A stretch of DNA of 64,000 nt from Margaritifera margaritifera (taxonomy: Eukaryota; Mollusca; Bivalvia; Unionida; Margaritiferidae): the NCBI GenBank assembly GCA_029931535.1, contig JAQPZY010001670.1, positions 1,674,001 through 1,738,000 of the forward strand, read 5' to 3'. The position numbers were made by a program, and so were the translations under genes. Every line of letters begins with the position of its first letter. Position 1 is the first letter of the stretch. Positions 59,690 to 64,000 of this stretch are shown one piece after another. The notes below the pieces were generated by a model that did not search any database, was not told the DNA's origin, and saw only the letters and a list, made by a program, of their open reading frames with translations.

Positions 59690-60215
59690 AAAAACTGTTG
59701 ACCAATATGCACATGATTTTACAATGAGCATTCTATTCTAACATCAAGGCATTTAAAATTTCGTCAATGGATGCCATTTCATCATTTAGTATGGCCATTG
59801 TTATTAAAACTAGACTAAGTTTTAAACAAGTTATTTAAGAACTACTCAACAGACATTGACCAAATTTGACAGAAAGCACCCTGACATGAAGGGCTTTCAC
59901 ATTTATACACATGATGCTGATTAACCATCAGATATGGCTGCATTTGCTAAAAGTAGAAAAGCTTTAAATGACTTCTCAAAAACTGCTTGACAGAATTTGA
60001 CTATATTTGACAGAATGCATCCTGGCAATAATGAGAGCTTTCAATTTTATACAACTGATTCTCATCTGCAGTTTAAATATGGCCACCATTACTAAAAATA
60101 GATAAACCTTTAAACTACTTTCTCTTGTAAGCTACTGAACAGAATTTTACTAAAATTAACCGAAAGCATCCTGGCATAAAGACCTTTCAGATTTGCAGAC
60201 CTGCCATCCCTTAAA
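59690..60215. repeat. Intronic repeat family R1 array
   Basis: About four units ('gaaagcaccctgacatgaag', 'gaatgcatcctggcaataat', 'gaaagcatcctggcataaag'). Confidence 0.75.
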
Positions 60216-60839
60216 ATTTTTTGGTCCAACACTGGATCCTCATGTTATAACCAGTGGAGTTGGTCTGGGAACTAGATTATATTTACATGGAGTACCTCAA
60301 ACACTTCAATCTCCTAATGTTGTTCATGGAAAATGACACATGATCAAGCTTTTGCTTTTACATTATATCATCATCTGAAAATGTCATCCAACAAAGGAAA
60401 ACACATTGAAGGCAAAGGGGGACAATCATCCTCTTAAAATGTCCAAACAATTGGCTCAGAAGTTTTAAAAAAATAATAAACAATATTCAGATTCTTGGCC
60501 CAATTTGAAATAACTCAGGAAAGGCAACAATTACCGGTACATGTATTGAATTTTGTGTAGAAGAGATAATTACTACCACCACATGAATTAAAAAAGAAGT
60601 CATTGTCATCAGTGGGGTGCAGAACTGCATTTTTTAAACTGAGCTTGAAGTTATGAAGACTAAAGTGTACATTATGCACTTTTTAGTTGAAGATGATGTT
60701 GCCTTTACTGTGGGACCAAACACCTAAACATTTCAGATCATGTTTTCCAGGTTGACAATAGGAGTACAACATGGTAGTTTGTCATTCCTTATTTAAAATT
60801 GGTCTAACTTGTAGAAGAATACTGACTGCCTTACTGCGA
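60216..60839. other. Intron sequence, nothing recognised
   Basis: No gene, RNA or mobile-element protein supported. Confidence 0.4.
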
Positions 60840-61010
60840 AGTTTTTTTTTAAGGTTTAAGGTTGGCAGTTCTGCAAATGATGCCAATCTTCCATCAAAAA
60901 TGGCCACCGTTTCTAATAAAAGAAAATTATTTAAATACATTATACTCAAAAACCACTCAATAAAATTTGACACAAAGCATCCTGACAAATTACATAACCT
61001 CCCCCCAAAA
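60840..61010. repeat. Intronic repeat family R1, one unit
   Basis: 'gatgccaatcttccatcaaa' then 'atggccaccgtttctaataa' then 'caaagcatcctgacaaatta'. Confidence 0.65.
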
Positions 61011-61329
61011 GTGACTGTAAATTGACCAACAAGCTGAGGAATATTAGCATTGATAGGATAATAGCTTGTTTGTTGTCACTTTTTACCATTATGTAAAAGC
61101 CAAAACAGTTTTGCTTCAGTGTATCAATCAATTATTATCATCTTACTTTATTGTGCATTTAAAATTGCTGCAAAGTAAAGAGGCTACTAGTGACAAATAA
61201 TATAATAATTAGATAATTTTTAATTGATTAAAATATTTAATTTACCTAGACTATGTGCAATGACACACTCCACCCCCAGCACCTTGCAACCATAAAACCC
61301 CCAAAATGGGTCTGAAAAACATACCGCCA

Positions 61330-61800
61330 CTGTCCAAAATGTTCACAGGTACAAAATTATGCCAGTCTCCTGTCAAATATAACGGGTGTAACTAAAAATG
61401 GGAACTTTTTAAAACTTTTTCTAAAAGCCACATAACAGACTTCAACCAAATTTCAACAGAAAGCATTGTAGCTTCAAGGACTTTCACATTTATACAAATG
61501 ATGCAGATCTACTATCAAATATTGCCACCATTACTAGAAACAGAAAAACATTTACACAACTTGCTATAAAACAGACTCTTAGCAGGATTTGACGAACTTT
61601 GCCAGAATATATCCTGGTGTAAAAGCTTTGCAATATCTGACAAATGATGCTAATGTGCCATCAAAGATAAAGATGAAGATATAAAAACTAAAGAACATTA
61701 AAACAATTTTTTTCATAACATATGCAATCTGTAGCCTTGGAAACAATCTCTACAGAAAGCATCCCACTGATCCAGATTTCTTAGCCAACAGCCTTGCATT
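61330..61800. repeat. Intronic repeat family R1 array
   Basis: About three and a half units ('gaaagcattgtagcttcaag', 'aatatatcctggtgtaaaag', 'gaaagcatcccactgatcca'). Confidence 0.7.
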
Positions 61801-62026
61801 TGGCTTTCAGGCAAATGTCGGCCAGGTGAGCATTCTGAGGCCCACTTTGGCTGCTTGTTAAGAGAGAAATGCACAAATAAAACAAATACCATTAGCATTA
61901 TCCATCAAAATACTTATTTTTCTAGTTACTGATAATTCAGTTGTTGTTAACTTTGAAGGGAAATTATATAAAACTTCCTAATTGATATTGTTAGTTAAAA
62001 GCATGACATCCCTGCTTACATTTCAG

Positions 62027-62123
62027 GGCTGTTTTGAATGAAACAGATGGGAGCCAGAGGACAGCCCAAAGTATTCTGCTTCAGACTGTACAGGACCCAG
62101 CAGCATACAGGGTTCAAGAAGGG
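62027..62123 (+). CDS. Host-gene exon 4 in window
   Basis: 97 bases after the acceptor 'cctgcttacatttcag' (ends 62026) and before a GT donor, 'gtaata', at 62124. The first base completes the Ser codon left by exon 3 (phase 2), and the exon ends on a codon boundary. It adds AVLNETDGSQRTAQ, then SILLQTVQDP and AAYRVQEG, open throughout. N-E-T is a glycosylation site. The call rests on phase match, splice sites and the open frame. The donor is weaker than the others and the domain is not recognised. Other exons may lie between this and exon 3. Confidence 0.6.
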
Positions 62124-62640
62124 GTAATATTTTATAATCAAGTCCTAATCTTACTAATGTGCTCCAATGAACATAATATGAGTGACATCTCATCACAATA
62201 GTTGTATTTAAAACATTTGATTTTGACTGATCTTCTTCCGGGTCTCCTCCCTTTTTGCCCTGCTCCCCTTATTCTGTTCTGACTCAGAGTGCTGTAGTGT
62301 GACCCTATAAATATGTCTTGAGAGACCACATTAATGCCAATAAAATATTGTATCTCAATAGAGGCTATCACAGTATATAATGCAATTGACCCATGCATTA
62401 AAGAATCTGATAGTCAGATTTTATTGTGTTTCTATGTCTTAATAAAACATACATCATCATCATACCTGTGATATTTCAGTGTGAGGAAAAACCTTGCAGA
62501 ATATTAGACCATCTTATTGTCTCACACCATGACTTAAATTACTCACAGAATAATACATTTCTTATGCAATACATTTTTCCAGTGATGTTTTCGACCAACA
62601 GACATACCGTGCAAATGTATTTGCCCTATGTTACCAGTCT
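62124..62640. other. Intron sequence after exon 4
   Basis: No further exon could be supported. Confidence 0.35.
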
Positions 62641-62643
62641 GAG

Positions 62644-62645
<2 letters not shown>

Positions 62646-62692
<47 letters not shown>
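62646..62692. repeat. TA microsatellite, about 47 bp
   Basis: An uninterrupted alternating A/T run. It creates false YIYIYI-type open frames on both strands. Confidence 0.9.
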
Positions 62693-62695
<3 letters not shown>

Positions 62696-64000
62696 CTTCC
62701 TCCATAACTCATGCACATTGGGGTCCAAAACTATAAGTGAGGGTGCGAGTTACTGAGGAACCTCAAAAAAAATAAAGAAGGGGAAGCCATCCCCAATGGA
62801 CATTAGGAAAACGGGGGGGGGTAACAGGGCTGTTTAATAGCTGAATACTCATTTATTATAATTACGTTGGGAATAATTGTTGATAAAGAGTTTTTTCTGA
62901 TGAAGTTGTTGGCTTTTCTGTGTAAATTACCTTTATTTACAAGATACCCAACCTCTGAAAGATCGTTAACAACATTACTCCAAGACATTTCAAAAACCAT
63001 CAAAACATTGTGTATTATGTCACTGCTTTTTGCTATTGTTGATTCACAACAAAACAAGATTCCTTTTTCTCAAAAGCCAGGGACATTTATTTTGCGAAAC
63101 AACCATCTATGTCAACACTCAATTTATTTATTGTTCAATTAGAAAAATATTTATGATGTGATTTCATTGCAAGTAATAGTGAAACTTCTCATTCATGAGT
63201 AAATCTCTGAGTGCCAATTCAGGAATTTTTAGTTCATTACAAACTCCGGAACTTGCTTCTCCATAATGAACCATATCTGTGAAACAAAGCTTTTTTATTC
63301 ACCAAGTACTCATTTTGTTTGATTGCCTTGTTATTTTTGATCACATCTGTGAATGAGTAGGCTATTTTAAGGTAGTTTAGTTATATTACTTACATAATAA
63401 AGACACACGACTGTGACCACTAGCTCTTACATGGGTAGGATTTGCATGCCTTTTAACTTTTCTTTTATTCCACCCCCCTTTATTTGATTTGATACAAAAG
63501 ACATAATTAATATGATAATATAAAGCAGGTCTGCTTTTAAATGAGTGTAACAATACAACAAATACTTCCGCAAGTCGGAGAGCAAAACATGGTTGGCATT
63601 TACTTAGGTTCTCACAGAAATGCTCGTGGACAAGGCTGTGACAGTAGAATGACATTTTTCACGTTTGGATACAAGAGGGCATATTGTATTCACAATGATT
63701 ACACTGAAACCAAATTTAAAGATGGAACTAAAATATGAATTTCACTTGACAAAACTTATTTAATTGGTAGTTTATTTATTAAAAGTGTTGCCACCAGTAG
63801 GCATTAGTGACATTCTCATTGATCAAAATTTCACAGAATATTGTTATTTACAGTGTACTGAGAATGTTGTTTGGAAAGAAAATTTGACAAAATATATTAC
63901 TTTTTATTAAAAGTTACAAATTTCATAATGTTTACTCAAATTTCCAGGTAATAACCGCCGCTTTCCACAATAAAACAAGCAGTCGATCAGTGTTTCATTT
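62693..64000. other. Window end, nothing recognised
   Basis: A G run near 62813-62820. A 65-residue open frame on the + strand at 63541-63738 has no motif I know and no clear splice sites matching the host-gene phase. Confidence 0.35.

Noticed and set aside
62543..62728. Open frames reading YIYIYI
   Set aside because: Translation of a TA microsatellite.
63541..63738. 65-residue + strand open frame
   Set aside because: No known motif and no acceptor/donor pair that fits the host-gene phase.

Overview
The window is animal nuclear DNA, most likely from a lophotrochozoan and probably a mollusc. Four short exons carry GT/AG splice signals and sit in introns of 16-24 kb. The introns are full of LINE, DIRS-like and hAT remnants, minisatellites and diverged 130-150 bp intronic repeats. 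A fragment with animal-type 18S rRNA sequence is present. The phylum call rests on the general look of the repeats and is inference.

The only host gene I can support runs on the + strand through the whole window and continues past both ends. Its exons are 1583-1744, 25557-25745, 45607-45874 and 62027-62123. The first two are phase 1-1 modules, each encoding one six-cysteine ephrin-receptor-like (GCC2/GCC3) repeat. The third (phase 1-2) and fourth (phase 2-0) encode an unrecognised extracellular-looking segment with a basic RRKR site. All three splice joins keep frame and the four exons total exactly 238 codons plus two leading bases. I infer a large secreted or membrane-anchored modular protein.

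The rest is mobile and repeated DNA, region by region. 1-7.3 kb: diverged intronic repeats, a 48-bp minisatellite and a tRNA-like SINE head. 7.3-8.8 kb: a dead LINE. 8.9-12 kb: repeats and an interrupted foldback structure. 12.4-12.9 kb: a hAT transposase remnant. 13.0-17.8 kb: DIRS-like element A (+), with inverted termini, an internal complementary region and an inserted 18S rRNA fragment. 18.0-24.1 kb: a LINE fragment (-), repeats, and a longer LINE (+) with endonuclease and reverse transcriptase remnants. 26.1 kb: paired hairpins. 27.9-29.7 kb: copy 1 of a multi-zinc-finger-like protein family of unknown function. 29.9-31.65 kb: a ~58-bp satellite-like array next to a LINE 3' tail. 34.5-40.7 kb: DIRS-like element B (-), split by a nested LINE (+). 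43.1 kb: a (TA)50 microsatellite. 46.5-48.6 kb: copy 2 of the unknown family, inverted relative to copy 1. 49.5-58.3 kb: a second DIRS-like family, two copies head to tail inside matching inverted termini, with a 42-bp array of mini-hairpins in the leader. 58.8-61.8 kb: a 37-bp minisatellite inside a dispersed repeat, then more intronic repeats.

No transposable element here looks intact. Every coding region in them has stops, frameshifts or catalytic-site changes. The best candidates for follow-up are the inverted pair of the unknown gene family with a shared in-frame TAG, the 18S fragment captured inside a DIRS element, the DIRS termini, and the array-like sequence inside a LINE 3' tail.
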